A stretch of DNA of 51,809 nt, from positions 1 to 51,809 of the forward strand of contig PMSX01000154.1 of NCBI GenBank assembly GCA_003167495.1, read 5' to 3'. Origin of the DNA: Bryobacterales bacterium (GTDB lineage: Bacteria > Acidobacteriota > Terriglobia > Bryobacterales > Bryobacteraceae). The position numbers and the translations under genes were made by a program. Shown in pieces: positions 26,988-37,119 of this stretch (positions within the stretch are counted from its first letter, which is position 1; every line of letters starts with the position of its first letter). Below the pieces are notes generated by a model. That model was not told the DNA's origin. It was given only the letters and a program-made list of their open reading frames with translations, and did not search any database.

Positions 26988-29632
26988 CTTGGTGGCAGCG
27001 TCTCCGGAATCGTGGGCGGATGGAGGAGCAGCTTGAAAAGGAACTGCGTTTTCACGTTGAGCAACAGACAAACGATTTTGTCGCACGGGGCTATGATCTG
27101 GTGGCGGCTCGGCGACAAGCCAGACTTGCGCTTGGCGCAACGGAACAAGTAAAAGAGCAATGCCGCGACGCGCGTGGCACACGCTGGCTTGAAGATCTGT
27201 GGCAAGATCTTCGCTATGCAGTTCGTAATCTGCGGCAGCGGCCGGGCTTTGCAGCTGTTGCGCTGTCGACACTGGCGCTTGGCATTGGCGCCACCACAGT
27301 CATGTTCACTGTCATCAACGGAGTGCTGATCAAGCCACTGCCTTTTCCTGATCCGCAGAGCCTGGTGGCGGTGAACGGACACACTGCGATGTGGAACACC
27401 GCGCTTTATGGCCAGCAGAATCTTGCATACTTGGACTTTCTGGACTGCCAGGGTGCCGTCGGCTCTTTGGATTTGGCTGGGTGGACGTACAACGCAGGCA
27501 CGCTGAGTGACCCCGGAGAAGCCGAGCACGTTGTGGAATTTCTGGCCTCGTCGAATCTGTTTTCCGTGCTGGGAGTTCCGTTACTTCGAGGGCGTGCCTT
27601 CCTTCCTGAAGAAGACAAGCCGGGCGGGGCGCCAGTGGCCATTATTGGCTACAGTTTGTGGCAGCGGCGCTTTGCCGGAAACCCCGCAGCGCTCGGCATG
27701 GCGGTGGTTCTTGACGGGAAACGCTACGCGATTGTGGGCATCGCGCCCGCAGGCTTCCGGCTGGATGGGGATGAAGGAGATGTCTTTACTCCCATGGGTC
27801 AAAACACTGCTAGGTACATGTGGAATCGCGGTCCGCATCCGGTTGGTGGGATTGCACGCCTGCGGGCGGGATCGACACTGGCGCAGGCGCAAACGAAACT
27901 GTCGATGATTGCCCGCCGCTTGGCCGAGCAATATCCGGACACCAATAAGGAGCGCACCTTCATAGCGCGGCCGCTTCGTCCGGATGTTGGCGATGTGCAA
28001 TCTACGTTATGGTTGCTGCTGGGAGTCGTGGGTCTCGTGCTGCTGATTGCCTGTGTGAATGTAGCTAGTTTGTTGTTGGCACGCGCCGTCTCGCGTGGGC
28101 GTGAACTTGCCATGCGTGTGGCGCTCGGAGCGGGTCGGGGCCGCTTGATTCGCCAGTGTCTCACTGAGAGCGCGGTGTTGGGGCTCGCGGGAGGTACACT
28201 CGGAACCTTGCTCGCAGCCGTTGGCACCCACCCATTTATCGCATTTTGGCCGGGCAGTCTACCGCGCGCAGAGGAAGTTCAACTCGATTGGCGCGTCCTT
28301 TTGTTTGCCCTCGCCTGTTCGATTGTTTGTGGCCTTCTTTTCGGACTGGCGCCGGCTTTGCGCGCTTCGGCACGGGAGTTGGAACAAAGCCTCCGCTTGG
28401 GGGCTCGCTCAGTGATGGGAGGTGCGCGGCGTTTGCACAGTGGCTTTGTCGTCACGGAGATCGCGCTGGCTGTGGTCTTGTTGGTCTGCGCGGGTATGCT
28501 GGGCCGCACACTGCTGCATCTCTCGTCACTTAACCCAGGGCTCAATATACGCAACGTGCTGATTGCTCGTATGGCGCTTTCGCCCGCGACGCTTGCCAAA
28601 CCAGGGCAGATCCGAGCAGCTTGGCAGGACGTGCTGGATCACGCACGCACCGTACCAGGGGTGCAATCCGCGGCGATAGTCGATACCGTACCGATGCGCC
28701 AAGGCGATAATCAACTCGGTTACTCGACTAGCGCGGCATTGCCGCCCGAGAACCTTCAGCCGATCACATTGGCAACCAGCGTAACGCCCGATTATCTGAA
28801 AGTCACTGGCATACCACTGCGCGAAGGCCGCTTCTTCGATGACCATGATCGCCTGAGTAGTGAGCTGGTCATCGTGATTGACGAGATCTTAGCGAAGCAG
28901 GCGTTCGGCGCGGAGATAGCTGTTGGGAGGCGACTCTGGGTACCCGATATGGGACCGGCTCCGCTTCGTGTTGTGGGTGTGGTGGGACATGTGCGGCACT
29001 GGGGACTAGGTGGCGACGATCAAGCGCAAGTGCGCGCGCAATTGTACTATCCGTTCGCCCAAGTACCGGACAAGCTCTTGCCCCGCTGGTCTGAACTCAT
29101 GTCGATTGCGGTTCGAACTAGCATCGCGCCATTGAATGTCGTGGAACCGCTGCGGCGGCAGGTGCACGGAGCCAGCAACGATCAAGTGTTTTATGAGGTT
29201 CGCACGATGGAGCAACTCGCCAGCAATTCGCTCGCCCGCCAACGCTTCCTCTTGTTGTCGTTCGGAATATTTGCCTGCTTGGCTTTGCTGCTGGCTTGCA
29301 TCGGCATTTATGGGGTGCTGGCCTATTTGACGAACCAGCGCGTGCCTGAGATGGGCCTCCGCATGGCGCTCGGAGCCGACGCTCAATCGGTTCTGTGGCT
29401 GGTGCTGCGTCAGAGCCTCGGCATGATTTCCGTCGGCGTCGGCATAGGCGCAATTGCCGCGCTGGCAGCCGGGCACGTCTTAGTCAACCAAGTGCAGGGA
29501 ATGCAGTCGACCGAGCCAGCCGCATTCGCCATTATGATTCCCGTGCTGTTCGCCGCTGCGCTGTTTGCGAGCTTTCTGCCGGCGCGGCGAGCCAGCAAGA
29601 TAGACCCAATGATTGCGTTGCGGCAGGATTAA
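26984..29632 (+). CDS. Acidobacterial duplicated orphan permease (ADOP; two MacB/FtsX units)
   Basis: 882 aa from ATG 26984, overlapping the PadR stop. Residues 1-60 form a cytoplasmic helical ADOP N-terminal segment (EQLEKELRFHVEQQ, AARRQARLALG). Two copies of the MacB core plus FtsX-permease module follow, together about eight membrane helices; the second ends in ASKIDPMIALRQ. ADOP proteins usually occur with PadR and without their own ATPase, as here. They are thought to be transport or signalling permeases of Acidobacteriota with unknown substrate. Confidence 0.93.
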   Translation: MTWWQRLRNRGRMEEQLEKELRFHVEQQTNDFVARGYDLVAARRQARLALGATEQVKEQCRDARGTRWLEDLWQDLRYAVRNLRQRPGFAAVALSTLALGIGATTVMFTVINGVLIKPLPFPDPQSLVAVNGHTAMWNTALYGQQNLAYLDFLDCQGAVGSLDLAGWTYNAGTLSDPGEAEHVVEFLASSNLFSVLGVPLLRGRAFLPEEDKPGGAPVAIIGYSLWQRRFAGNPAALGMAVVLDGKRYAIVGIAPAGFRLDGDEGDVFTPMGQNTARYMWNRGPHPVGGIARLRAGSTLAQAQTKLSMIARRLAEQYPDTNKERTFIARPLRPDVGDVQSTLWLLLGVVGLVLLIACVNVASLLLARAVSRGRELAMRVALGAGRGRLIRQCLTESAVLGLAGGTLGTLLAAVGTHPFIAFWPGSLPRAEEVQLDWRVLLFALACSIVCGLLFGLAPALRASARELEQSLRLGARSVMGGARRLHSGFVVTEIALAVVLLVCAGMLGRTLLHLSSLNPGLNIRNVLIARMALSPATLAKPGQIRAAWQDVLDHARTVPGVQSAAIVDTVPMRQGDNQLGYSTSAALPPENLQPITLATSVTPDYLKVTGIPLREGRFFDDHDRLSSELVIVIDEILAKQAFGAEIAVGRRLWVPDMGPAPLRVVGVVGHVRHWGLGGDDQAQVRAQLYYPFAQVPDKLLPRWSELMSIAVRTSIAPLNVVEPLRRQVHGASNDQVFYEVRTMEQLASNSLARQRFLLLSFGIFACLALLLACIGIYGVLAYLTNQRVPEMGLRMALGADAQSVLWLVLRQSLGMISVGVGIGAIAALAAGHVLVNQVQGMQSTEPAAFAIMIPVLFAAALFASFLPARRASKIDPMIALRQD

Positions 29633-29642
29633 TGCGGTTCGC

Positions 29643-31295
29643 TTAAGGTTGGGAGAGAGTGAAAGCGAAAAGGCTATTACCTGCGCCCACCACTATGTAT
29701 TGTTTGCCGTCGAGCATATAGGTGGAAGGGCCGTTTGCCAGGCTGCCGCCCATGGTCGTGTGCCACAGGATTTTTCCTTTGGCTGGATCGAAGGCGATTA
29801 AGTGTTGCGCGCTATCGCCGGCGAATAGGAGTTGACCCGCCGTTGTCAGTAAGCCCGCCGTACTGCCCGCTGGGAAATCGTGACGCCAGACTGTCTTGCC
29901 GGTTTTGTAATCAATAGCCCGCAGCGTACTGCCCAAGCTACCCGATGCGCGCTCTGCCGCGCCATAGCCTTCCGGGTGCGGGTCTGTATCGGTCAGGTAG
30001 AAGACGCTATAAGATGCCGAAGTACCTGCATAGAATAAACCTGTCTCAGGATCAAAGCTGGGAGGTGGCCAATTGGCTGCACCTCCCGAGGGAGGGGAAA
30101 CCAACACGCCGGGAATTTGCGGCTCCTTGGCAGGATCGGGAATTGGGCTGCCGTTTTCATCGACACCCTTCGACCAATTCATGGTTTCCAAGAACGGATG
30201 AGAGACAATGTTCTTGCCAGTGACGCGATCGAGTAGAAAGAAGTAACCGTTGCGATTCACTTGAGCGAGTAGCTTGCGGGGCTTGCCGTCAATTACGCCA
30301 TCGAAGATCACCGGGGTTTGCGCGGAATCCCAATCATGCGTGTCGTGCGGAGACGCCTGGAAATACCACTTCATCTTGCCGGTGTCGATGTCCAAGGCGA
30401 CAATCGAGCAGGTGAACAAATCGTTGCCCTTGCGGCTTTGGCCCGCCATGACCGGGTTGGGATTCCCGGTGCCGACGTAATACAGCTTTAATTCGGGATC
30501 ATAGGTACCGGGGACCCAGGTCATCCCGCCGCCGTGGCGCATAGAATCCTCATCGGGCCAAGTTTCGGAGCCCGGGTCGCCCTTCTTCATGGGTTCGCTC
30601 CACCATTTCCACTGCAGATCGCCAGTTTCGGGATCGTGCGATTCCAGGAAGCCTGGGACGTCGAGCGAATCGCCGCCTGTTCCGACAACGACGTGGTTAC
30701 CAACAACCACGGGCGCCGATGTTGAAAAGTATTCTTGCTTTACGTCGGCGATTTCTTTATGCCAGCGCTCCTTGCCGGTCTTGGCGTCGAGCGAAACCAG
30801 GTAATTGTCGGGCGTTTCGAAGAACAGCCAATTGCCATACATGCCCACGCCCCGGTTGCCTATGTGAATGCCACCGCGCGTGCGCCAAAAATAGTGCCAC
30901 AGCTCGTTACCAGTGTGCGCGTCGACAGCCCATGTGTTATCGGGAGTTGTGAAATAGAGAACACCATTCACCATCAAGGGAGTGGATTTGATGCTGACGC
31001 CGAAAGGATTGGCGGCACTTTCGCCACTCTTGGGAGCCGGCCCTTCGCCGCCCACAATCGCGCCCGGCGTCTCGCCCGGCGTGGCACGGTACGTCCAGGC
31101 CAGCTTTAGGTCCTTTACATTCGACTGATTGATCTGCGCAAGAGTGCTGAAACGACGTCCCGAATAGTCTCCGTTGTAAGTCGGCCAAGCATCCGTTGGC
31201 GGTTTCAGCAACAGCTTAGGATCGAGCAATTGAGCCGGCAGCAACGCGGGCAGGGTCACGAGGCAGAGGGTTATGGTTGTGCGTACGATGTTCAT
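29643..31295 (-). CDS. Quinoprotein-like beta-propeller lacking PQQ ligands (pair 2)
   Basis: 550 aa, with a Sec signal at about 1-21. It is paralogous to the propeller at 7995-9542: both share the mature N-terminal PPTDxWPxYxGDYSGRR and the PHDTHDWD segment, and the same order of blades (DAKTGKERW, DPETGDLQW, DIDTGKMKW). As in pair 1, the adjacent-Cys pair is missing (GIHIGNRG) and the Glu motif reads GDSLD, so PQQ and calcium binding look unlikely. An extra loop near residue 205-245 distinguishes it. Its ATG overlaps the cytochrome stop by 4 bases. It may be a paralogous isoform with a different substrate. Confidence 0.88.
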   Translation of the reverse strand: MNIVRTTITLCLVTLPALLPAQLLDPKLLLKPPTDAWPTYNGDYSGRRFSTLAQINQSNVKDLKLAWTYRATPGETPGAIVGGEGPAPKSGESAANPFGVSIKSTPLMVNGVLYFTTPDNTWAVDAHTGNELWHYFWRTRGGIHIGNRGVGMYGNWLFFETPDNYLVSLDAKTGKERWHKEIADVKQEYFSTSAPVVVGNHVVVGTGGDSLDVPGFLESHDPETGDLQWKWWSEPMKKGDPGSETWPDEDSMRHGGGMTWVPGTYDPELKLYYVGTGNPNPVMAGQSRKGNDLFTCSIVALDIDTGKMKWYFQASPHDTHDWDSAQTPVIFDGVIDGKPRKLLAQVNRNGYFFLLDRVTGKNIVSHPFLETMNWSKGVDENGSPIPDPAKEPQIPGVLVSPPSGGAANWPPPSFDPETGLFYAGTSASYSVFYLTDTDPHPEGYGAAERASGSLGSTLRAIDYKTGKTVWRHDFPAGSTAGLLTTAGQLLFAGDSAQHLIAFDPAKGKILWHTTMGGSLANGPSTYMLDGKQYIVVGAGNSLFAFTLSQP

Positions 31296-32158
31296 TTCAA
31301 CGTCACCAGGTAAGCAGTCAGATTGTGGATATCGGCATCGGTGTATCGCTTCAACAGTTCTGTGTGACCCTTCATCGGATCGTGCAGTTCCACCTTCGGC
31401 ACATCGTCATCGCGCGTGAAGGAACGACGCTCGCCATGCTCGTCGATTAACGTAATTGCAAAATCGTCAATATGATCGAGCAGTCCGTTTACCACCTCGC
31501 CCGAGGGCAGCGTGACTGTGGCCGTCACGGCGGTTCCTTTGTCTATGGGTCCACTGCGGGCGCCGTAGCGAGATTCGCGCGGCATCACTATCTTTTGCTG
31601 AAGATTCACCGTGTCGTATTTCGAGCCGACATGCGCTAAATCTCCCGTCACGGAGTGGCAACTCGTGCAGCCGCCGGCGCCGTTGAAATAGGATTCGCCG
31701 GCTTTGGGGTCACCGACAAGGATGTCGAGAATCTTGTAGGTGCCACGCTGCGCCGCCGCGCGAACACCATCGTGGAGGAACGCGGCGATGTCGGCAAGCT
31801 GGTCGGGCGTGAAACTGAATTTCGGCATGCCCTTATCGGGGCGGCCGTTCAGCACAACCTTGCTGATCAGATCGCCGTTTTCGTCGTGCAGGACCGTGAT
31901 GGAGCGCAGCAAATTAGGCCCACTCTCGCCGCCTTTGGCACTTCCACCGTGACAGAAAGCGCAATTGGCCGTGTAAGTTCTTTTACCGCGCTCGAGCGTG
32001 GCAGAATCATAATTTTTGTAGTTGCCGCCCGCGCCAGCGCCGCCACGGCGAACAGGGGGTGGGGTGGGTGGTGCAGCAGGTGCCTGTGCGCGCAAAATGG
32101 GCACAAAACCAGCGAGCAAAACCAAGGCCACGCGGGCAGGTTTTACAAGGTGAATCAA
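31292..32158 (-). CDS. Diheme c-type cytochrome, partner of quinoprotein-like protein (pair 2)
   Basis: 288 aa, starting at TTG with AAGGAG seven bases upstream, which settles the start. The signal ends near residue 25 (ILRAQA), then a Pro/Gly-rich spacer. Heme sites are CAFCH (66-70) and CTSCH (164-168), with a KGMPKF Met as probable distal ligand. The C-terminal tail (about 175-285) again carries the beta-rich segment found in the pair-1 cytochrome. It is the first gene of a two-gene unit, and divergent from galactarate dehydratase. Confidence 0.9.
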   Translation of the reverse strand: MIHLVKPARVALVLLAGFVPILRAQAPAAPPTPPPVRRGGAGAGGNYKNYDSATLERGKRTYTANCAFCHGGSAKGGESGPNLLRSITVLHDENGDLISKVVLNGRPDKGMPKFSFTPDQLADIAAFLHDGVRAAAQRGTYKILDILVGDPKAGESYFNGAGGCTSCHSVTGDLAHVGSKYDTVNLQQKIVMPRESRYGARSGPIDKGTAVTATVTLPSGEVVNGLLDHIDDFAITLIDEHGERRSFTRDDDVPKVELHDPMKGHTELLKRYTDADIHNLTAYLVTLK

Positions 32159-32238
32159 AACAGGTCTCCTTGACGGTACAAAAGAAGTGTAGCGCGCTCG
32201 TTTTTGACCGGCCTTTGACTACGGCGCTAGAATGCGGT

Positions 32239-33759
32239 TTGATTCCTCTCTTTGTCAGAGTGCACGAAAGCGATAACGTGGCGATTATCGTTGCGCCAGA
32301 GGGCGTAGCGCCCGGCGTACACGATGCGACTGGGTTTGCGGTACGGGAGAGCATCCCTCAATCGCACAAAGTCGCGCTCGCGCGCATCCTAAGCGGCGAG
32401 CCTGTCGTTCGTTACGGCCAAACGATCGGCTTGGCGAACCGAACGCTGGAAGCCGGTTCGTGGGTCCGCGAAGACGATCTCAGTCTGCCGGCCGCGCCGA
32501 ACCTGGACGAGATGCCGTTGTCGACGGCAGTGCCCGCGCCGTTGCCCGCTCTGGACGGCTACACGTTCGATGGTTTCAAAAACGCCGATGGGAGCGTTGG
32601 GACGAGAAATATTCTCGGCATCACGACAACGGTGCAATGTGTCGCGCCAACAGTGGATTACGCTGTTCGCCGCATCAAAGCAGAAGTGTTGCCGCGATTT
32701 CAGAACGTTGACGATGTGGTGGCGGTGACGCACGGTTATGGCTGCGGTATCGCCATCAACGCACCGGGCGCGGCAATTCCGATCAACACGCTGAAGCACA
32801 TCAGTACGCATGCAAATTTCGCGGCCCGGCCGCTGGTTGTCAGTCTGGGCTGCGAGAAGTTACAGCCGACGCGGCTGTTCGAATCGATCTTGCCAGTCCT
32901 AACGGAGGAGAACACGTCGATCCGCCTGCAGGATGAACGCGGCTTCGCGGCTAGCGTGAGCGCGATTATGCAGGCCGCTGAAAAACGACTCACAGAATTA
33001 AATCGACGTCGACGGGAAGCCGTGCCCGCATCGCATCTGTCAGTAGGTTTGCAATGTGGCGGCAGCGACGCTTTCTCAGGCGTTACCTGCAACCCGGCAC
33101 TTGGTTTTGCGGTGGATCTACTGGTGCGTGCAGGCGCGTCTGTCTTCTTTTCGGAGGTGACGGAGGTACGGGATGCCATTCATCTGCTCACTCCTCGTGC
33201 GATTACTCCCACTGTGGGACGCAAGCTATTGGCGGAGATGAAGTGGTATGACAAGTATCTTGCCTCGGGAGGCGCGGACCGCAGTGCGAATCCAACACCG
33301 GGAAACAAACGCGGAGGTCTAGCGAATATTGTGGAGAAAGCTCTCGGGTCCGTCGCGAAAGCGGGGACGACGGCTATTATGGATGTGGCGTCGCAGGGGC
33401 AGAAGGTGACGAGCAAAGGGTTGGTCTTTGCCGCGACACCGGCAAGTGACTTCATTTGTGGGACACAACAACTGGCATCAATGAACATGCATGTTTTTAC
33501 AACCGGGGAGGGAAGTCCGTACGGTCTCTCGCTGGTGCCCGTAGTAAAGGTGTCATCGAGAACAGCGCTTGCGGAAAAATGGCATGACTTGATTGATGTG
33601 GACGCAGGGCGCATTGCAACGGGAGAGGCGACTATTGAGCAAGTTGGGTGGGAGTTATTCCGCTTTATGCTGGACGTGGCTAGTGGGCGGAGCACGTGGG
33701 CGGAGCATTGGGGGCTGGGCAATGCGCTGGTACCGTTTAATCCAGGGCCCGTGACGTGA
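32239..33759 (+). CDS. garD: Galactarate dehydratase, UxaA/GarD family
   Basis: About 506 aa from the TTG at 32239 ([18 protein letters not shown]), which matches the start of the SAF domain; other in-frame starts exist at 32170 (TTG) and 32260 (GTG). A SAF domain (about 1-75) and the large catalytic domain follow. GarD hallmarks are [73 protein letters not shown] and [13 protein letters not shown], which match E. coli GarD closely from memory. It would dehydrate galactarate to 5-keto-4-deoxyglucarate, EC 4.2.1.42. It faces glucarate dehydratase across 24 bases. Confidence 0.9.
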   Translation: MIPLFVRVHESDNVAIIVAPEGVAPGVHDATGFAVRESIPQSHKVALARILSGEPVVRYGQTIGLANRTLEAGSWVREDDLSLPAAPNLDEMPLSTAVPAPLPALDGYTFDGFKNADGSVGTRNILGITTTVQCVAPTVDYAVRRIKAEVLPRFQNVDDVVAVTHGYGCGIAINAPGAAIPINTLKHISTHANFAARPLVVSLGCEKLQPTRLFESILPVLTEENTSIRLQDERGFAASVSAIMQAAEKRLTELNRRRREAVPASHLSVGLQCGGSDAFSGVTCNPALGFAVDLLVRAGASVFFSEVTEVRDAIHLLTPRAITPTVGRKLLAEMKWYDKYLASGGADRSANPTPGNKRGGLANIVEKALGSVAKAGTTAIMDVASQGQKVTSKGLVFAATPASDFICGTQQLASMNMHVFTTGEGSPYGLSLVPVVKVSSRTALAEKWHDLIDVDAGRIATGEATIEQVGWELFRFMLDVASGRSTWAEHWGLGNALVPFNPGPVT

Positions 33760-33783
33760 AATGTGAATCGCGGCGAATGTCGA

Positions 33784-35094
33784 TCACCATCTCGGCAGGA
33801 CTCGTTTCCAATTCGGGTCAACGTGCTTGCGCATTTCGGCTTCATCATCTCGTCTGCGCAAGGTTATTTTTTCGTAGCGCTCGCGGCCGCGGGCAAGCTG
33901 ATCGTAATCTAACGCCACACCAAGACCCGGCTTGTCGGAAATCTTCACGGTTCCGTTTTCGAAATGAATACGGCCGCCTTCCACGATTTCATCCGTCTGC
34001 GTCTGCCACGGATAGTGAGTATCGCAAGCGAACTTCAAATTAGGACATGCCGCGGCGACATGGGTCATGGCCATCATGCTCACCCCCAGATGGCTGTTGG
34101 AATGCATAGAAAGGCCCATGCCAAGAACTTCACAGAGATGCGATAGATGCTGCACTTGGCGCATGCCGCCCCAATAGTGCGGGTCTGACAGCACAATCTG
34201 CACGGCATCCAAATCGCGGGCACGCGGTAGGTCCGCAAACTGAGTCACGGCGACGTTACTAGCCAGCGGCGTAAGAATGCCTTTGCTGAGCAGACGCTTC
34301 CGGACGTCACCCATGCCTACGAGCTCAGGGCATGGATCTTCCAGATAGCCACCGCCTGATAACTCCTCGCGCAGGGCTTCGCCCACGGTGACCGACGTAT
34401 CCACAGACCATGCGCAATTCGGATCAATGCGTAGTGGAAATGTTTTCCCGAACTCGGCGTGTAAAGCCTTGATGGTAGCGATCTCAACGGCCGGCTCTAA
34501 GACACCGCCCTTCAATTTGATTTCACGAAAACCATATTGCTTCACCATCTGGCGGCACTCGCGGACCGCCGCTTCGGGCGTTAAGACTTCGCCGTATTCG
34601 TCGGCGTACTGCCCTTCGCCGCCGCCACCGGCATGTTTGTAAAACAAATAGGCTGAAAAAGCTACCGCGTTACGCACGCGTCCGCCGATGACATCGCAAA
34701 CGGGCCTGTTTACGGCCTTGCCAATGATATCGAGGCAGGCAATTTCAAGCGCGGCGAATGTGCGGTTATGCTGGTCGAGCGGATTCTCGCCTGGTACCAG
34801 CCAAGTCTGTGAACGCCCACCTGGAACGCCGCGTTGCGCGGTGGTTTTTCCGCAGATCTGCTGATATAAGCCAGCGAGTTGAAACGGGTCGCGGCCCAGC
34901 ACGGAATCGCGCATCGCCTCTAGAGCTGCACGCGGCGCATCGCCACCGTATGTCTCGCTGACTCCCTTGATGCCGTCATCCGTTTCCAGCTCCACAATGG
35001 TCCGCAGCGCCCACGGCGCGTGCAAGCCATAGGAACTCCTTAAAGGTGGATCGGCGATGGCGATCGAATGCAATTTGAGATTAGAGATTTTCAT
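33784..35094 (-). CDS. gudD: Glucarate dehydratase, enolase superfamily
   Basis: 436 aa, cytoplasmic. Enolase-superfamily residues sit at the family positions: KLK with Lys193/Lys195, metal ligands Asp224, Glu252 and Asn280, and His331 in MHSNSHLG. The N-terminal capping domain covers about 1-130. It dehydrates D-glucarate to the same 5-keto-4-deoxyglucarate made by GarD (EC 4.2.1.40). Divergent from the UxuA-like gene with only 39 bases between starts, so one promoter may lie inside a neighbour. Confidence 0.92.
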   Translation of the reverse strand: MKISNLKLHSIAIADPPLRSSYGLHAPWALRTIVELETDDGIKGVSETYGGDAPRAALEAMRDSVLGRDPFQLAGLYQQICGKTTAQRGVPGGRSQTWLVPGENPLDQHNRTFAALEIACLDIIGKAVNRPVCDVIGGRVRNAVAFSAYLFYKHAGGGGEGQYADEYGEVLTPEAAVRECRQMVKQYGFREIKLKGGVLEPAVEIATIKALHAEFGKTFPLRIDPNCAWSVDTSVTVGEALREELSGGGYLEDPCPELVGMGDVRKRLLSKGILTPLASNVAVTQFADLPRARDLDAVQIVLSDPHYWGGMRQVQHLSHLCEVLGMGLSMHSNSHLGVSMMAMTHVAAACPNLKFACDTHYPWQTQTDEIVEGGRIHFENGTVKISDKPGLGVALDYDQLARGRERYEKITLRRRDDEAEMRKHVDPNWKRVLPRW

Positions 35095-35133
35095 AGGCCG
35101 AACAGAATATGATAATTCCGAGCGGAGTTAATC

Positions 35134-36207
35134 ATGAATCGAAGGACCTTCACCAAACTAACGGCCACCGGCTTTGCACTATCGTCTGGCGCGCCGGCCG
35201 CGGCTCCCGACAAGCCCGGACGGATGAAACTCGGCACTCAGAATCAGTCTACCGACGAAATGCTTCGCATCCTGGCGGCACTGGGCGTTAGCCATATCTG
35301 CAGCGAAATACCGTCGGCAAAATTCGATGAATCGTGGTCATTCGAAGGTTTGACGAAGTTGCGCGAACGCGTAGAGTCGTTTGGAATTCGCCTGGAAGCA
35401 GTGCCGCTGCCGCTCAGTTCCAGTTACATCACAAAATCAGAAAATCCGCATATCATGCTTGGCCAGAGTCCCGAACGCGATCAGGAAATCGACAACATCT
35501 GCCGCATGATCGAAAACGCCGCGCGCGCGGGCATTCCAATGTTGAAATACAACATGACCATTCTGGGTGTAGTTCGCGGTGAGCGCACGCCGGGGCGGGG
35601 TGGCTCGAGCTACAGTACCTTTGATTACGATAAGACCCCGCAAGAGCCCCCACTCACCGAAGCGGGGCCAGTTTCCGCTGACATGATGTGGGACCGTATC
35701 ACCTATTTCCTTAAACGCGTGATTCCTGTAGCCGAACAGAACCGCGTCAAAATGGCCTGTCATCCACACGATCCGGGTATGCCCCCCGACAAGGGTTTCC
35801 GCGGAGTGCAGCGCGTTCTGGGCAGTGTTGACGGGTTGAAGCGCTTCATAGAGATCAATCCCAGTCCGTATCACGGTATTAACTTCTGTCAAGGGACTGT
35901 CTCTGAAATGCTCAGAAATCCAAACCGCGAACTTCCGGAAGTCATCCGTTACTTTGGCAGCCGCAAGAAAATCTTCAACGTGCACTTTCGCAACATCCAC
36001 GGTGGCTTTCTCAATTTTCAGGAAACGTTCCCAGATTGTGGAGATGTGGACATGTTGGCCATGTTGAAGGTCTATCAGGAAGTGGGTTACGACGGCATGT
36101 TGATGCCCGACCACGTTCCTGTGATTCAAGGCGATGCGGGTGGCCGGCAGGCTTTCGCTTTTGCTTACGGTTATATTCGAGGGTTAATGCAAGCAGTGAA
36201 CGCGTAA
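35134..36207 (+). CDS. Mannonate dehydratase-like TIM-barrel protein with Tat-like leader
   Basis: 357 aa, with GGAG eight bases before the ATG. The leader [19 protein letters not shown] has a twin-arginine motif, unusual for a UxuA relative. The barrel carries UxuA-type metal-binding motifs: HPHDPG, FCQGT, NVHFRN and MPDHVP, which in UxuA are HPDDP, CTGS, THLR and RPDHG. It is shorter than E. coli UxuA (about 394 aa). Mannonate dehydration to KDG is the best guess; sugar isomerase-like activity on a related substrate is possible. Followed 3 bases later by the KDG-type aldolase relative. Confidence 0.75.
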   Translation: MNRRTFTKLTATGFALSSGAPAAAPDKPGRMKLGTQNQSTDEMLRILAALGVSHICSEIPSAKFDESWSFEGLTKLRERVESFGIRLEAVPLPLSSSYITKSENPHIMLGQSPERDQEIDNICRMIENAARAGIPMLKYNMTILGVVRGERTPGRGGSSYSTFDYDKTPQEPPLTEAGPVSADMMWDRITYFLKRVIPVAEQNRVKMACHPHDPGMPPDKGFRGVQRVLGSVDGLKRFIEINPSPYHGINFCQGTVSEMLRNPNRELPEVIRYFGSRKKIFNVHFRNIHGGFLNFQETFPDCGDVDMLAMLKVYQEVGYDGMLMPDHVPVIQGDAGGRQAFAFAYGYIRGLMQAVNA

Positions 36208-36210
36208 CTC

Positions 36211-37119
36211 ATGAATCCCCAAAGAACTTTCGTTTCCAAACTTGCAGGCGTGTTCGGTTTCCCCGTCACGCCTTTCCACAATGACCTATCGCTCGATCTG
36301 GATGGGCTTGCACGCAATGTGGATGAAATGGCCGCGTTTCCCTTTTGCGCGCTGGTTGCCGCCGGCGGCACAGGTGAGATGTATTCCATGTCACCGGATG
36401 AAATCGAGCAGGTGGTGGCTACGTCAGTAAGAGCAGCCAATGGCCGAATGCCGGTTGTGGCCGGCACGGGTTATAACGCTATTCTGGGAAGCAATATTGC
36501 GCAGCGCTCAGCTAAAGCCGGCGCGAGTTGCATTCTGGCTTTGCCGCCGTATTACGTTTCGGCGCCGGAAGATGGCTTGTTCGCTTATTACGAAGCTCTT
36601 GGCAAAGCTACCGATCTTCCCTTGATGGTTTACAGCCGTGATTGGGCCGTCTTTACGCCAGATATGCTCGCGCGCCTTGCCGATCGTGTGCCCACGCTGG
36701 TTGGTTGGAAAGATGGTCAGGGCGACGTTCGCAAATATCAGCGTATTATGGAACGCAACGGCGACCGCCTTGCTTGGTTCGGAGGATTGGGCGACGATTG
36801 CGTGCCGGGTTATTTTGCGATCGGAGTGCAGGCGTATACCTCGAGCATTTCCAACATTGCACCCAAGCTCTCGCTGGCCCTGGCCGATGCTGGTTTGAAA
36901 GGTGATTTTGTGCGGCTGAACGAGATGATGAAGCGCTACGTGAATCCGCTTTATGCTCTCAGAGAGCGTTCCAAAGGATATGAGGTAGCCGTGATGAAGG
37001 AGGCCATGGAGATGTTTGGAATGCCGGCGGGCCCGGTGCGTCCGCCGCTGATGAATTGCCGGGCGGCCGATAAGAAGGACTTGGCCGAGCTAATGAAGGT
37101 TTACGCCGAAATGCGCTAG
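36211..37119 (+). CDS. kdgD: 5-dehydro-4-deoxyglucarate dehydratase, DHDPS family
   Basis: 302 aa, cytoplasmic. The dihydrodipicolinate synthase fold is shown by GGTGE at 52-56, catalytic Tyr141 (MVYSRDWAVF) and Schiff-base Lys167 in GWKDGQGD, a motif typical of KdgD. It decarboxylates and dehydrates 5-keto-4-deoxyglucarate to 2-oxoglutarate semialdehyde (EC 4.2.1.41), completing the route from galactarate and glucarate. A semialdehyde dehydrogenase is not in the window. The stop shares CTAG with that of the convergent membrane protein gene. Confidence 0.92.
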   Translation: MNPQRTFVSKLAGVFGFPVTPFHNDLSLDLDGLARNVDEMAAFPFCALVAAGGTGEMYSMSPDEIEQVVATSVRAANGRMPVVAGTGYNAILGSNIAQRSAKAGASCILALPPYYVSAPEDGLFAYYEALGKATDLPLMVYSRDWAVFTPDMLARLADRVPTLVGWKDGQGDVRKYQRIMERNGDRLAWFGGLGDDCVPGYFAIGVQAYTSSISNIAPKLSLALADAGLKGDFVRLNEMMKRYVNPLYALRERSKGYEVAVMKEAMEMFGMPAGPVRPPLMNCRAADKKDLAELMKVYAEMR

